Of a DNA stretch of 64,000 bases, positions 51,501 through 63,299 are shown piece after piece. The notes below the pieces were generated by a model. It had not been told where the DNA came from, ran no database searches, and was given only the letters and a program-made list of their open reading frames with translations. The stretch is from NCBI RefSeq assembly GCF_021018805.1, contig NC_086256.1, forward strand, positions 14,905,032 to 14,969,031, written 5' to 3'. Position 1 is the first letter of the stretch; each line of letters opens with the position of its first letter. The position numbers and the translations under genes were made by a program. Source of the stretch: Prinia subflava. Its lineage: Eukaryota; Chordata; Aves; Passeriformes; Cisticolidae.

Positions 51501-54500
51501 GAAGATGCTTCCTGAAGGAAGGTGAGGCCAAACGGAAGAGTTTAGATGAAGATCTGAAATTCTCCAAGTTTGAGAGTATTTGGATGTTAGATGTCTGTCT
51601 CCTCATTGCTTTCCTCAACATGTACTGATGCCTCCTAAAAAGTAGTTCAGCTGGGCCTTGCTAGAAGCAGATACTCAAATGCATAGTTAAATGCTGAAAT
51701 GGCAACACTGAGAACCAGCATGAGGAGCTTGCAGGCATGTCTCAACAGGGACTGGTACAGGGTCTTAGCAAGCCTGGATCCTGTGAAGGACTGTAGGAGG
51801 GCAAGCTGTGAGATGGTTGGGCACTGTACCAAGTTAACTCTGCTACACCCACTTTGAAACTCAAGAAAAAGGGACTAAGAGCTGAACAGGAGACCTCAGT
51901 CATCCAAACAGGGGAGTGGTCTCCTCCACTGGGCTGTCATTCTTTTTTTTTTTCTCTTTAGTTTTGATGCCATTTAGCATTTAAACAGGTGGCATTTGAG
52001 CAGAATCAGTTTCTCCAAACACTGCACCTTATATATTGAGTACAAAAAAGTTATTTCAAGGGCTGTGTTGCTATGTGATTGCAGAAACAGCAGTGCAGGG
52101 AGAAATGTCACCAATAAGAGCCTTTTGAAAATAGAAAACATTTAGCTGTTGTAAGATTACTTTTTCTGTTTTCATTGTTTAGAAACATATAAAACGACTG
52201 TAGTTCATATCTGCACTTTTGATAGGTTGTGTGACTCACACTGTGATTACACCAGAAATACCAAGGAGGAAAAATATACATAACCCATGGTTAGGATTAA
52301 ATGTGAGTTGCAAATAATCAGTGTTTACAGCACATTTAACCTGGGTGCAGTACAGTTTGCTCAGATTTTATTTAAGTCTGAATATCCACTGTTGTGTTTG
52401 GAGCAGTTTGGAGCACCATTGACATGAGCAAGGACGGGACTTTTGCTGGTGAATGCCAAACAGAGTTTTGCTGAGTTCAAAAGTCTGTAAGTTCACAAAA
52501 CAAGTAGTGTTTCTTGCCATAATTAAACTGCAAAAAGCATTTGCTTAAAAAAAAGTTTTAATTACAATTGGCGTTTCCAATCCCAGTGCTGGAGGCGGCT
52601 GTCTTACTGAAAATTGATGTCCTTTATGGCATTGGCAATAGACAAATCCAGTGGAAAAGCCCGTAAACAAGTTTCTAGGCGAGCTTAATATTGGTTTAAC
52701 CACTGGAGAAAGCATTTTGGTTGTTACCCTGTTATTAAAAGAGGTTGTAAATGGATTCACACACTCTCCTTTGCTGAGTTAATTGTCATATGGTTGGCAT
52801 CATAGGCAAGATCATTTTTCAGCAACCTGGCCACCTTCAGCACTAAGCACACAAATGCCAATTGTATCTGAAAACCACTTTTCAGTTCTACTACACAGAA
52901 AAACATTTTGTGGTTTATTTGTGATGAAAGACAATTCTGTTTTTAAGAACAATGGAACTGTTGGTCTGAGCAAAAGAAATGAAGCTGGGAACTGTTTTTT
53001 AAACTCCATGTGAATTGTCAAATAGACTGATGAGCAATTAGTGTTAGGCAAATTTGGCCCTATTTGAAGGCATGAATATTAGAAACTCACTCTGTGCCAC
53101 ACATCAAAGAACCTGTGCCTGGGTAGGGCTTGCCAGCTCTGGAAGTACTCATGCCACTGCTGTGGCTAAACTGTGCTGCCCTGCTGCCCTCAGCTTTGTC
53201 CCCAGAGGTGACTCCCAGCACGTCAGGCACTGTGGATTCCAACTCTGAGTAAGACCATTTCCATAGCCCTAAGTCCTGAAAAAGGGTCTGAATAAAAGGC
53301 CTTGAGCCTATGAATACACTCAATATGCAGACAATATTAAAGAAAATATTATTACGGCTTTTGCAGTATCCAGCTGTGGGATTTCAGGTGCTTACCAGAA
53401 TAAAGATGGGTGACAATTTTCATCTTCCATTTAAAACATTCCTCCCCATGCTAGAGATGTAATCAGGACAGGAATGACTAAGATGTCATGCAATACATTA
53501 GATACATATGCAGCCGATACAGCCTGACTGATTAGTTGGATGGCATGAAGACGTTTAGGCATAGGGAGACTTTCCCCAGTGCTTGTGCTGTCTCCATCTC
53601 CAAAAAACCCCGACAGAACCGAAGCTGCATTCAGTGTGGGACAGAGCCCAGTGTGCCCTGCAGGGGGGACTAGCAGAGCCATAATGACATCACAGGTCCC
53701 TCATTTCAACTTTTGTATCTGAAAGCTGTTATTTGATCTTTGGGTATCAACTAAAAGTAATACAGACATTTTGAGCAAAATTATTATTGTCTTTTATTCT
53801 TACTACTGGGCCAAAGGTAATTGGGCATGGTTTGGCCTCAACCACTGGGTGTAATGTAAAACATGCAATATATGAACACTTTGATATTTTAAGCAAATTT
53901 ATTGACATGGTGCTCTCACAAATTAGGAAGCAACATCTGTGCTAATCATAATTCCTGAAGAGCACATTACTGAATGAGACACACATGTAGGGTTTTACCC
54001 AATCTGGCAATGAAACTGATTTTACCTGGTTACCTGCTCAGTAAGGGCTGAGCAATCAGATAATGTGATGGATTAACATTTCTTAGAAGTGATTTGGCTA
54101 AATAAATGTAAATGTCAGAAAGACAAAAGGCAAAGTGATCAGCCCATAGACATGCTATGCTTTCTGATACAAACAGATTATTCATAGCCCAGCTGTTATC
54201 TCACTACTGATCTTGGCTACATTTGCCTAAAACTGACTTACTTTAGGAAATAATCAGAGAGGTGAGGCCTTTTTGTCTTGTTGCCATTCTCTTGGGACAA
54301 CATTCTCCTTTTTTAGTGTTTTATATATTTTTAAAAGAAGTGCCGTGCCTGGAGCCTAGCATACAGGAACAGCTGTACAGTAACATAGAGAAGAAAAAAA
54401 CCCCATACATAAGGAAACTTCCAAGAGTCACTGTTAACTGCAATATTACAAAAACCACGTTAGGTTGTACCCTCAGCTGATGTAAACAGGTAACACTTCA

Positions 54501-55308
54501 CAAGACAATCTCTTTTACATCCTTAGAGTTCTGGTATTTTAAACATCTTCATTTACACACTTCACATACTTCTGTGGATTGCTGCAACACTGTAATTTCT
54601 GCCCCGATTTCCAACAGAGGATGTCTACAGAGTGGCCAACCTGGACCTGAAGTGACTCCTTGCTATGTGCATTTGAACTTCACTGTTCAAGTGAATTAAA
54701 CTGGATTATGCACAGCCTGCAAACCGTGGGGGTGGTTCTGCTGCTAGGGGACTGCCAACTGCATTGTGAGAGTCATGGGGCCTCTCCCTAGACCCTTGGA
54801 GACAATTTACACTATTTGTTTCACCCTTAGAAAGACTTACGGATGGTCTGCATGATATCCCACACCGGTTTTATGATAAAGGGATAACATGATTGTGCTA
54901 TGGGAAATTATATACTGCTTCCAAGGGCAGTAGTGCTTCTGTAAGGTGTTCAGCCCTTTCACTTTTCTTTGTCTTCTTTTCTATTTTGGTTGATTTCTTT
55001 TCTGCCTCAGTTCATTCTGTGATCCTATTCTTACAGAGCTTTAGGATCTCTTATTTCTCTGGATTCCATTATTTCTTTGGTTTGTTTCGTACATAATTTA
55101 TTGAAGTCTTTATACTTGAAAGTATATAAAGCAGCTTTTAGGCCTTTGGGTAGTTCTTCACTATGACTTTGGGAGCAAAATAGTCTCACAGAGATGTTCA
55201 ATAGCTGCATCTCACTTAATATCTCCACCTGACTTTCAGGTGTGTTTTGCATCTTGTTTAGTGACATTTATATGTGGCATGTATATGGTGTTTATACTGT
55301 CCAATGGT
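48561..55308. other. noncoding, no gene recognised
   Basis: About 6.7 kb. At 49051-49074 an imperfect inverted repeat around ATGAATGAA/TTCATTAAT precedes a TTAATTAAAT homeodomain-type core. 53870-54200 is AT-rich and conserved-looking. A 13-T run lies near 51943-51955. No domain-bearing frame. Confidence 0.45.
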
Positions 55309-55969
55309 ATGAGGTTCAACAAGGCAAAGTTCTGGGTCTTGCACCTGAGTCACAACAGCCCATCTGAACAGGAGCCAGCTGTGCCCAGGTGGCCCAGAGG
55401 GCCAGTGGCCTCCTGGCCTGGATCAGCAGTGGTGTGGCCAGCAGGGCCAGGGCAGTTCCCTGTGCTCCCTGTGAGGCCACACCTCGAGTGCTGTGTCCAG
55501 TTCTGGGCCCCTCATGACAGGAAAGACATTGAGGGGCTGGAGGGAGGCCAGAGCAGGAGAGTGGAGCTGGGGAAGGGTCTGGAGAGTGCCTGAGCAAATT
55601 GGGGTTGTTTAGCCTGGAGAAAAGGAGGCCCAAAAGTGACCTTATTGCTGTTTATAGCTGCCTGAAAGGTGGCTGTACTGACATGGGGGTCAGTCTCCTC
55701 TGCCAGGTTACAAGTGACAGGGCCACAGGAAATGGGCTCGAGTTGCACCAGGGAAAGTTTAGACTGGAAATTAGGAATTATTATTACTATTCAGGTACTG
55801 GAATGGGATTCCCAGGGAAGTGGTTGAATCACCATCTCTGGAAGTGTTCCAAAGGCATGTGGATGTGGCACTTGGTATATAGTTTAGTGGTGAACATGGT
55901 GGTGCTGGTTAATGGTTGGACTCAATGATCTCAGAGGTCTTCTCCAAACTTAATGAGTCTATAATTCTA
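55309..55969 (+). mobile_element. CR1 LINE, 5'-truncated 3' end
   Basis: The relic starts in the reverse-transcriptase C-terminal part: [18 protein letters not shown] matches CR1 (K)FNKAKCxVLHLGxxNP. A frameshifted block then gives [20 protein letters not shown] at about 55470-55530, close to [20 protein letters not shown]. From 55599 on, GLFSLEKRRPKSDLIAVYSC, QVTSDRATGNGLELHQGKFR and further matches reproduce the end of CR1 ORF2. The 3' end GGTTGGACTCAATGATCTCA, GAGGTCTTCTCCAAACTTAA and TCTATAATTCTA is a CR1 tail with the short terminal repeat. A small ATT-rich expansion interrupts the body near 55785. Several frameshifts make it inactive, but it is better preserved than the copy at 10001. 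Confidence 0.93.
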
Positions 55970-58950
55970 AGGCATAAATGTTTTTTTTTTGGGAGCTTTT
56001 TGCTTAGAGATGTGGGAAAGCTCAAAGGGAAAGCGATGGAAAATCATGCATTAATCCCATGGGGAAAGCCTGCTCACCAGGCTCTGAAACAAAAAGCATG
56101 GCACAGTCTGGCTCATTAAGAAGCACAAGGAATAAACCTGACAATAACCTTAAACTCCTTCATCTTTACTAAGGAAAGTGGCAGTTGTAGCAATAACTGT
56201 TCTTTCAAGCAGAAGACAAAGCTCACATAGCTCACTGCATTAAGGAATATAAATCCATTATCAAAATCAACCAATATGCTTTTTCAACAAAACTAGGAAA
56301 AGTCTGATACTGAAAGAACAGAGTCCCTCCACTCGTCCCACAGGGGAATCGTGGCAGCAAGCAGTGAGAGGCAGCTGATGGCCAGAATAAAACCCAACCC
56401 CATTCCATCTACTGGTCCATGATGAACACTGCCAACTTTGGCCCTTGCACCCCCTACTACACAGAGCAATTGCTGTTCATGAAACAACCCATGGCAAGAT
56501 TTCTGAGGCACACATTCTGCCTGGAATGGGGATTTGCGTGGTCTGCAGTCTCCTGTACCACACCGCCTCTGGTAGAGCACATGGAAGGTGCTGAGTTTGT
56601 CATTCCTGTCTAGAATCACAAGTGCCCACAAGGCCTGCCAAAAGAAAATGAAGAGTTGGCAAAGCTTGGGGAGAGTGGAAGTTTATATGAATCACATCTT
56701 CATTTGTGAGAAGTTTGAGGAAGAACATGATGTCAGGTTAAAACATGTTTGGAAAGGAATGTAGCTTGCAGGACTAAACTGAAATTAATGTGTGCTTCTA
56801 CAAAGCCTGTTGCAGTTCTTGGCTCCTGTGACTGGAAAAGGGGAGTAAGGACAGTTCTAGAAATATAAAACCATAGTTCAAATGCTGCCAACTAACACTG
56901 TAGTGCACGTATGGGAGAAATAAGAGAGATGAATATTCAGAATTCTAAAAAACATGAACTAACATTTTTACTGTGAATTTACACCTTTCTTTCAAACTAC
57001 ATTCAGACCCAAAGATGCTCATACTATTATTAATAAGCAGTAATGATCAAAAAAAGACGTTATCCTATTAAATATATTTTACTGCATTTTTCTGGAATTT
57101 CACAGCACTGGAATGCTCCTATAGTTGCTGTCTGTCACCTTATCTACTGGTAACTAAGCATACCTGTTGCTGATTTATGGATTCCTTTTTTTCAAAATAG
57201 TTGCAGAGAGAAAGAGAGAGGATACCAGGGAAAGCTTCAGAGATAATTCTATAAGGAAGTGACAAAAAGAAGAGAGAGAAAGAGCTTTCTCTTCATGAGA
57301 GATAATACAGTTTTCTCATTCAAATTAAGTTTTTTGTTCAAAGATAAAAGAAAGCAACTCTCAGTATAACAGCATCACCTTACACATGTACAGAAGAGTG
57401 TGTATTTAGTTCTTTACAGCAAAAAGAAGCTGGGAAAGCTGCATGAGACAGTTGCTTTTCCCATCTTCTCTCAACAAATCACAAAGGAAAATCCAGGCCC
57501 AGTTACAAAATCCCAGCCCACTAACCTTTTCTACAGAATAATCTTTTATTAAGGAAAAGTTTGTGCCTTTTCTTTTATTATTTAAATTTTAAACCTGCAA
57601 AACTTTGAATGACTTGCATGGAGCTATGGGAGTGCCCCTTTCCTAAATTTGTCCACATTAAACTTTGACAAGGCTGATGTGGGAATGATCATAGAAAGAA
57701 GAGCCTGTGTTTCATTTTGCCCATAAATGGAACTGGATGCATGGCACTGGATTATGTGGAATGTGCATGGGATCCTGCTTACACAGCCTGTGCACAAACC
57801 CCAAATGTTTGCAGCACAGTTGAAAGTGAGCTCTGCTCAGAGCGGATGTTTCTCTTCTGTATGTCATGCAACAGGAATGCCAATCACATTAGTAATTTTA
57901 CATCACAGCAGACTGGTATTGCATTAAAACTCTTCTGGCAGGGAGAACAGTTCTAGGATAAGATGATTTGCAGGATGTCTTTCAGAAAAGTACCATTTAT
58001 TCTCTATCCCCCTTTATTTTTTTTTTTTTAATAGATAATATGCCTGCATTTTTCCTGCGGTAGTAGCTGGATGGCACATTAATGAGAACACTCATAATGC
58101 AGAAAACCTCATGTTGCTGAATACCAGTGTTAGTGGTCTGAAAAGATCTATTCCCAGAAAATTATAGTTACCTTCCACTTACAGAGACCAGTCTGTCTAA
58201 TTTTTCAATTAATATCAATTCTGACTTTGTTTAAACCAGCTCTGCCTGTTTGCCCTCAATTGCAGTTTATACCAATATTTCTGAAAGGCTCATTCTCTCT
58301 CACTTGCATTATAGTTCAGCACAGAAGGTGATTTAAACTTCTGATTTGATACAGATATGACTTAGCAGGTGTGGAAGCGTGGTCTGACGCATTTCTTATA
58401 GCTGCACTGTTGTTTTCCTAAGGCACAACATTTACAGTAGGGCCACCTAAATCATTTGCTGTATTACTGTTCTGAAATGCAATTTGACTGACGTGTACAT
58501 GTTAAGACGCAGGGTTCATCCTGAGCTCTTTATCTGTCCACTTGATCAAGGAGCTGGGACACTGTGTGCAGAACCACTTCCAGAGCAATGGAATCACATG
58601 AGCTGTCACATGAGCTGTGGGGGAATAGTATTTTACTGAACAACCCACCATTGAACCCTCCTGTGTCCTGTTCCAGGTCTCCTTGGACGGCAGCAGCGTG
58701 GATACTGCAAAGGAGGTAACATAAGCTGAGGTTTGAGGACCGCTCGGGGCAATCAAGCCCCTTTTTCTCACTGCACTTAATGCAGAATAGAGGATCATTC
58801 TAATCCTCCTTAAACTACTGCACAGGTGTTACAATGCCTGCTTTACAGCTACTCTGCCATGCCCTCCTCCAGTGAACTATACCCTTTCCTGTGAGCACCT
58901 GGGCTCACAGCAATTGAGCCCACAAAACCTCCTGTGAAAACTCCCAGCAA
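55970..58950. other. noncoding, no gene recognised
   Basis: A purine-rich GA patch spans 57203-57284 and ends in an 8-bp inverted repeat AGAGAAAG/CTTTCTCT (57275-57292). A T-rich run lies near 58013-58031. TCACATGAGCTG is duplicated side by side near 58594-58616. No domain-bearing frame. Confidence 0.5.
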
Positions 58951-58999
58951 ACAGACTGTATATAGTATACAGTAATACAGTGTACTGTATACAGTAATC
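58951..58999. repeat. nested palindrome cluster
   Basis: ACTGTATA-TAG-TATACAGT (58955-58973) is followed by the perfect 12-bp palindrome ACTGTATACAGT (58984-58995). The 12-mer GTATACAGTAAT occurs twice, 22 bp apart (58965 and 58987). The arms can pair in several alternative ways. This could be a cruciform-prone or replication-slippage product. No transposon ends are evident. Confidence 0.85.
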
Positions 59000-60581
59000 C
59001 AGAAGGAATAAACCTAACAGTTACTGCTTGATATTTGAACATCGTTTAATGAGTGCCCAGAATTCATCTGTAAATGCACATTGTTAATTTTGGGCCTGCT
59101 ATCATTAATTAGAGGCTTAGTGGCAAGTGCCATTGAGCTATCTGCAATGTTTAAGGTTACATCAAGCCCTAGTAAATGGCTTGCTGATAACAAGATGCAT
59201 CCATCTTCATTACTTGGCCACTCCTGTCTGAGTTTGCTCTGCTTCCTGTAAGGGCTGTGTCACTTGGAACTGAAGAATTAAACTTTTATCCAAACCAGAT
59301 TCTGCACTTTCACCTCTTTTTATTCCTTGAGTAGTTCCAATTTATTTTACTTAAATGACATTGGATTACCTAACATGGAGAGGAGCAGTACCTTAACCTA
59401 AAACAGTTGCCAGATCTTTAGTTCTGGGATGAAGTGTTGCAGTGGGTTAACATTTATAGAAACCATTACATTTACATTTCATCTGATACTGGTCTCAGTG
59501 TAAAGAACTCGTGAGGTTACAACTTAGATAGGATAAAAACCCAGAAAAACACAGGAAATTAATTTTAAATCCGAAGAATAAATATCCCCCTTTTTTAGTT
59601 TACTTTTGCAATGTAATGCTCTCAAAATATATATCATACAAGGCAATCATAATTCAAGAGAAACAGCATAAAGGTATTTCCATATAAATTCGCATGTATA
59701 CATACGTCTATATGTGTTCATCCAGGGAAAGATCACTGCAACTAGTTTTCCCCTGCCTTTGCTAAACATGCTCTTTTTTGAGCAATAATGCTCCTGTCTG
59801 AATCTAGGGAGGTGTAGTTGAACCTAATCATCAACTTCCTAAACTCACCATTTTCCCTTAGAACAACAAGTAAAAGAACTTGAAACAGAAAAGCAACCTC
59901 TTTTGGCAGATGGTCTTTTTAAGCAGCTGCTGCAAGATACATATAATGCTGCTTTGTACGGTTGTTTAACACATTAGGGTGCTCACAGGTATAGCCTCTT
60001 GCTCTCATGAGCAATTTTAAGCACTTAAGTTCAATTCTGAGCATCACTGCTTGGGATAGGTAATTGTAATCACAGTGGAAAGCAAGTTTCTGGGTGCTGA
60101 TGCTCAAATGCTGTGTGTATGCAGGAAGTGAAGAGGCAGAGGATGCTTGCTGCAATGGCAGCTCAAGGGAGAGTGCCAGAAAGGCCTTACACCTCTGAGC
60201 TGGCACACGTATCACAGACTGGCAGGCTTCACTGGGGAGTTGCTGCTTGGTGTGCACACCTCCAGCGGTTCAGAACGCCTGGATACCTGTCTCACTCAAA
60301 AGGCAGTAAAGGAACCACCAGCTGACGTGGGGCGGGCAGATGTAGGGACACACCAATGGCCGGCGCAGCCCTGGATTTACTCAGCCAGCACACCTTTGAC
60401 TCTGCAGGTGTTGCACTGCATGTGAAGATATCCATCCCCAACCCCTCCCTGCCCCCCCTATCTAAGACACACAAAGCTACCAAATCGTGGTGAATAGCAA
60501 CTTTTACATTTACAATCAAATTCCAGGAGGGTTAGTTGTATTCATGCATCATTCTTCCATTAGCCTGCATCTTCGTTAGAT
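59000..60581. other. noncoding; conserved-looking stretch at 59030-59240
   Basis: 59030-59240 is non-repetitive and AT-rich, with ATCATTAATTAG at 59101-59112 (homeodomain core TAATTA) and TGATAACA near 59184. A 17-bp alternating purine/pyrimidine run lies at 59691-59707. Frames of 70-112 codons near 59919-60425 overlap on both strands without any domain. Confidence 0.4.
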
Positions 60582-60696
60582 ACTAAATGAGAAAATAAAA
60601 CTGAAAGGGTGGAGAGAAAAGACAAAGCAGACATAAAGCTTGCTTTGCGACATTTAGACACAAAGTTATCTATATTATCCATGATTGAAACAGACA
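60582..60696 (+). repeat. copy A of a duplicated element of unknown family
   Basis: Pairs with 63527-63636 in the same orientation. The core 60618-60696 aligns without gaps to 63558-63636 at 56 of 79 identical positions by hand count. It includes the shared 13-mer GACAAAGCAGACA, then GTTATCT, TATTAT and ATTGAAA at identical offsets (47 for GTTATCT, 66 for ATTGAAA). Upstream, CTGAAAGGGT pairs with CTGATAGAGT in the same register, and ACTAAATGA pairs with ATTAAATGA after a 5-bp shift. No open frame crosses both copies. ACAAAG (SOX/TCF-like) and GTTATCT (complement AGATAAC, GATA-like) are conserved between the copies. I know no SINE, LINE or satellite with this sequence. Confidence 0.65.
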
Positions 60697-62970
60697 ACCT
60701 TAAGCTGAGTATTTCTTAAATTTACCAGAAGGATGAGCTGGACTCTTGAGGTAAGTGCTCTTTGAAGCTAATGTGCTACTGTACAAAGAAAGCTTTTTCT
60801 CTCTCTGAAAAGATAAAGCTAATATTGTGGCAGCACAGGCTACAATGCTGTCACTGAAATGGGGGTCAAAGCTGAAGGTTCTTTACTATCAGAAAGCTAA
60901 ATAGAGATATCTTAATTTTTTTATTATTATTAATAATATTATTCAAACAAAAATTCTGTTCTAGCACCCGCAGATACTATACATGCAGGTCTCTGGATAG
61001 AAAATCATTCATCTGTCCAATTTCTATTATTCAATATTGCTTTAAAAAATCAGAGAAGGAAGAAGAAAAAACTTTGGGCATCCTAAGGTCAAGGCGATTT
61101 TTAAAAAGGTTAAAAGCTGTTCAAAGGGTTACAGTATCCATAAAGGCAAATGAGATTACATTTAAAGACTGATGGAGAAAAAGCAATAATTGAGATAAAA
61201 CGCTACTGTCTCAAAAAGGTTTAGACTGAGGAAATGCTGATATTAAAGCAAAGAAATTGAAATACTTACAGATCAGCCATCACATCAAAGACAGCAGAGA
61301 ATTTAATTAAATTTGCAACAATTATGTTTACTTTTAATGTTTACTAGGTTTTTTTAGTTTCTTCCATCATTGTTCAGTTAAATATTTTTGTAATAACTTG
61401 GGGAATATTGTGATTGTGTGTCTCCACCCACCAGCTGCTGACCTCTCTGTTCCCTGCAATCTGTAATGTTACAAGCCTTTGTCCTGGAAAGACTTACGAT
61501 GTTTGAATCCAACATATTGTGAAGTTACAAAACCCATAACATGACATGGATAATGACTGCCTAGATACACTTATAAAATATACTTTAGAGCCCCCCACAG
61601 AACAAAGATTGGAGAAAAAAATCACAAACATTAGTCTCTGCTGTTTGCCATTAATTCCATGAGTGATCATTACATGAGATGGGTGTTGAATGTGAAGGCT
61701 ACTGTAAAGGTATATGGTAAATAAAATGCACAGAAGTCCAAAATCACAAAATAGCTGGATCAAAACATCATTGAGACCCTGAATTTCAAGCTATAAAAGT
61801 ATTCTGAGTGCTGACCTAGGCACAGGATCTCTGTTTAGCCCACATAATTTTGGTATTGCGACCTATTGAGAAATTACAATTTGTATTTCAAACTGCCCTT
61901 TTCTCTGCTGTGACTTTTACCCAAGATGTACTAAGTCTCAGAGGTTGTAGTAATTATTGCTAAAGGGAGCCATGATAGAGAATTGTTTCAGACCCAGCCA
62001 AAAATTACAGCAAAGAGATGTATTTGTCTTTTCTGTCTGTGAGTCAGGAGCTTTGTCAAATGTTGGGACACCCATGGATTCTTGACAGATCCAACCAGTT
62101 CCTTAAAAACTGGGATATGACAAGCAGAGTGTGTAGAACAGAAATGCCCGCGCAGTGACTGAGAGGCCAGTTGGAAGAGATTCAAGGCCTGATGCAGAGC
62201 TAAAAGCTGTTTGTCCCTTTTGCTCCTCACTGTTCCATGGCTGGTCATTGCCAGCAGCACAACCTGCACAATGGCTGTGTGTAAGAAGCAAGGCAGCAAA
62301 ACCAGCCTGGGAACACACAGGTCAGGAAACATTTAATAATTAAAAACTCATTGAACTTGGCCGTTCTCTGTATGCAAAGGATTTATAAACTCATGTTAAA
62401 TCCCTCCTCGCTTCTTTAGTATATAGATACAAACTAATTTTCAGACAGGCAGTACTCTGCCCATTGTGGATTGCTCAGGACATCTTTCATTTGAATGTCG
62501 AGTGATGGGCCAATCTGCAATCTCCAGGGTGAGTTACTGGTGTCCTCGCTCACTTGGGATTTATTCTGCTCACTCACCAAAGAGCTTTGCAAAACCTCTG
62601 GAATGCTCATTATTAGGAGAATAACAAATGATGAATAACAATTTGTCTGCTCTGAATAAAAAAATGTTCAGAGAAGTCATCATGTAAAAATGTCCAGTGG
62701 TCTGCAAGGTGCTTGTGAGGGGTTATCATGAAGAGGTTCCTGGCTATTGCTGTAGTTCCATGAAAATTCATCTATGCCGTGAATTCCCCACCTGTGCTGG
62801 AAAAAGTGTTTGCACATTTCTTTTTGTTTTATTTGTATCTGTTTGAGCTTGGCTTTTCTCTGTTACCCTTTGTGGAGGGGTTCAAGAGCTTGGCTGAAGG
62901 AAATTTCTTTTATATTAAAAAAAAGTTGTTAAAATGACTTTCCGATCTTGCATGCTTTGTTTTATTTCAG
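60697..62970. other. noncoding, no gene recognised
   Basis: A strong donor-like GAG|GTAAGT occurs at 60748-60756, preceded 22 nt upstream by a modest acceptor-like TTTACCAG. A minus-strand frame of 114 codons (61988-62332) has no domain. No repeat family seen. Confidence 0.45.
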
Positions 62971-62990
62971 CCTCTGGGGTTTTCAAACAG
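62971..62990 (+). other. candidate 20-nt microexon
   Basis: A textbook acceptor (CTTTGTTTTATTTCAG ending at 62970) and a consensus donor (CAG|GTGAGT, exon end at 62990) bound exactly 20 nt. A branch-point-like TGAC lies near 62935. The length is not a multiple of three, so inclusion in a coding transcript would shift the frame; a noncoding or 5' UTR exon is more plausible. An isolated CAGGTGAGT also occurs at 4677-4685, so donor-like strings arise here by chance. Confidence 0.2.
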
Positions 62991-63299
62991 GTGAGTTACC
63001 ATCTACCAAAATCATAAGGAAATAAAAATGATATAGAAAAAGAGCTATGAAACATGTTTCAAACAGAATGGACAAACTAAGAAAGCATTGCACAGGTCTG
63101 TAAATTACTGTTTTAATTTGGGACCTATGACAACCTTGACAATGCCCCTTTATGTCGCTCTCTATTGTCTCTATTTATATCATGCCATTTTTATTTACTG
63201 TTCATCTAGCAAATGAAGCCTGTCCCCAGCACTCAGAGTGTCAGGTTGTAGAATTGCTGTAAGTCTCCCCGGAGCAGTGTTCAGCCACGGGTAAACTAG
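62991..63299. other. noncoding, nothing recognised
   Basis: AT-rich, non-repetitive sequence between the candidate microexon and the regulatory-looking block. Confidence 0.5.

Noticed and set aside
54118..54210. possible third copy (AGACAAAAGG ... GTTATCTC)
   Set aside because: Spacing between the blocks is nearly double that of the real pair, and the intervening sequence does not align.
55240..55928. 117- and 109-codon plus-strand frames read as genes
   Set aside because: Both are pieces of CR1 ORF2 separated by a frameshift.
57203..57295. GA-rich patch as a possible triplex or GAGA-factor element
   Set aside because: Interrupted and not a clean mirror repeat. Only an 8-bp inverted repeat is supported.
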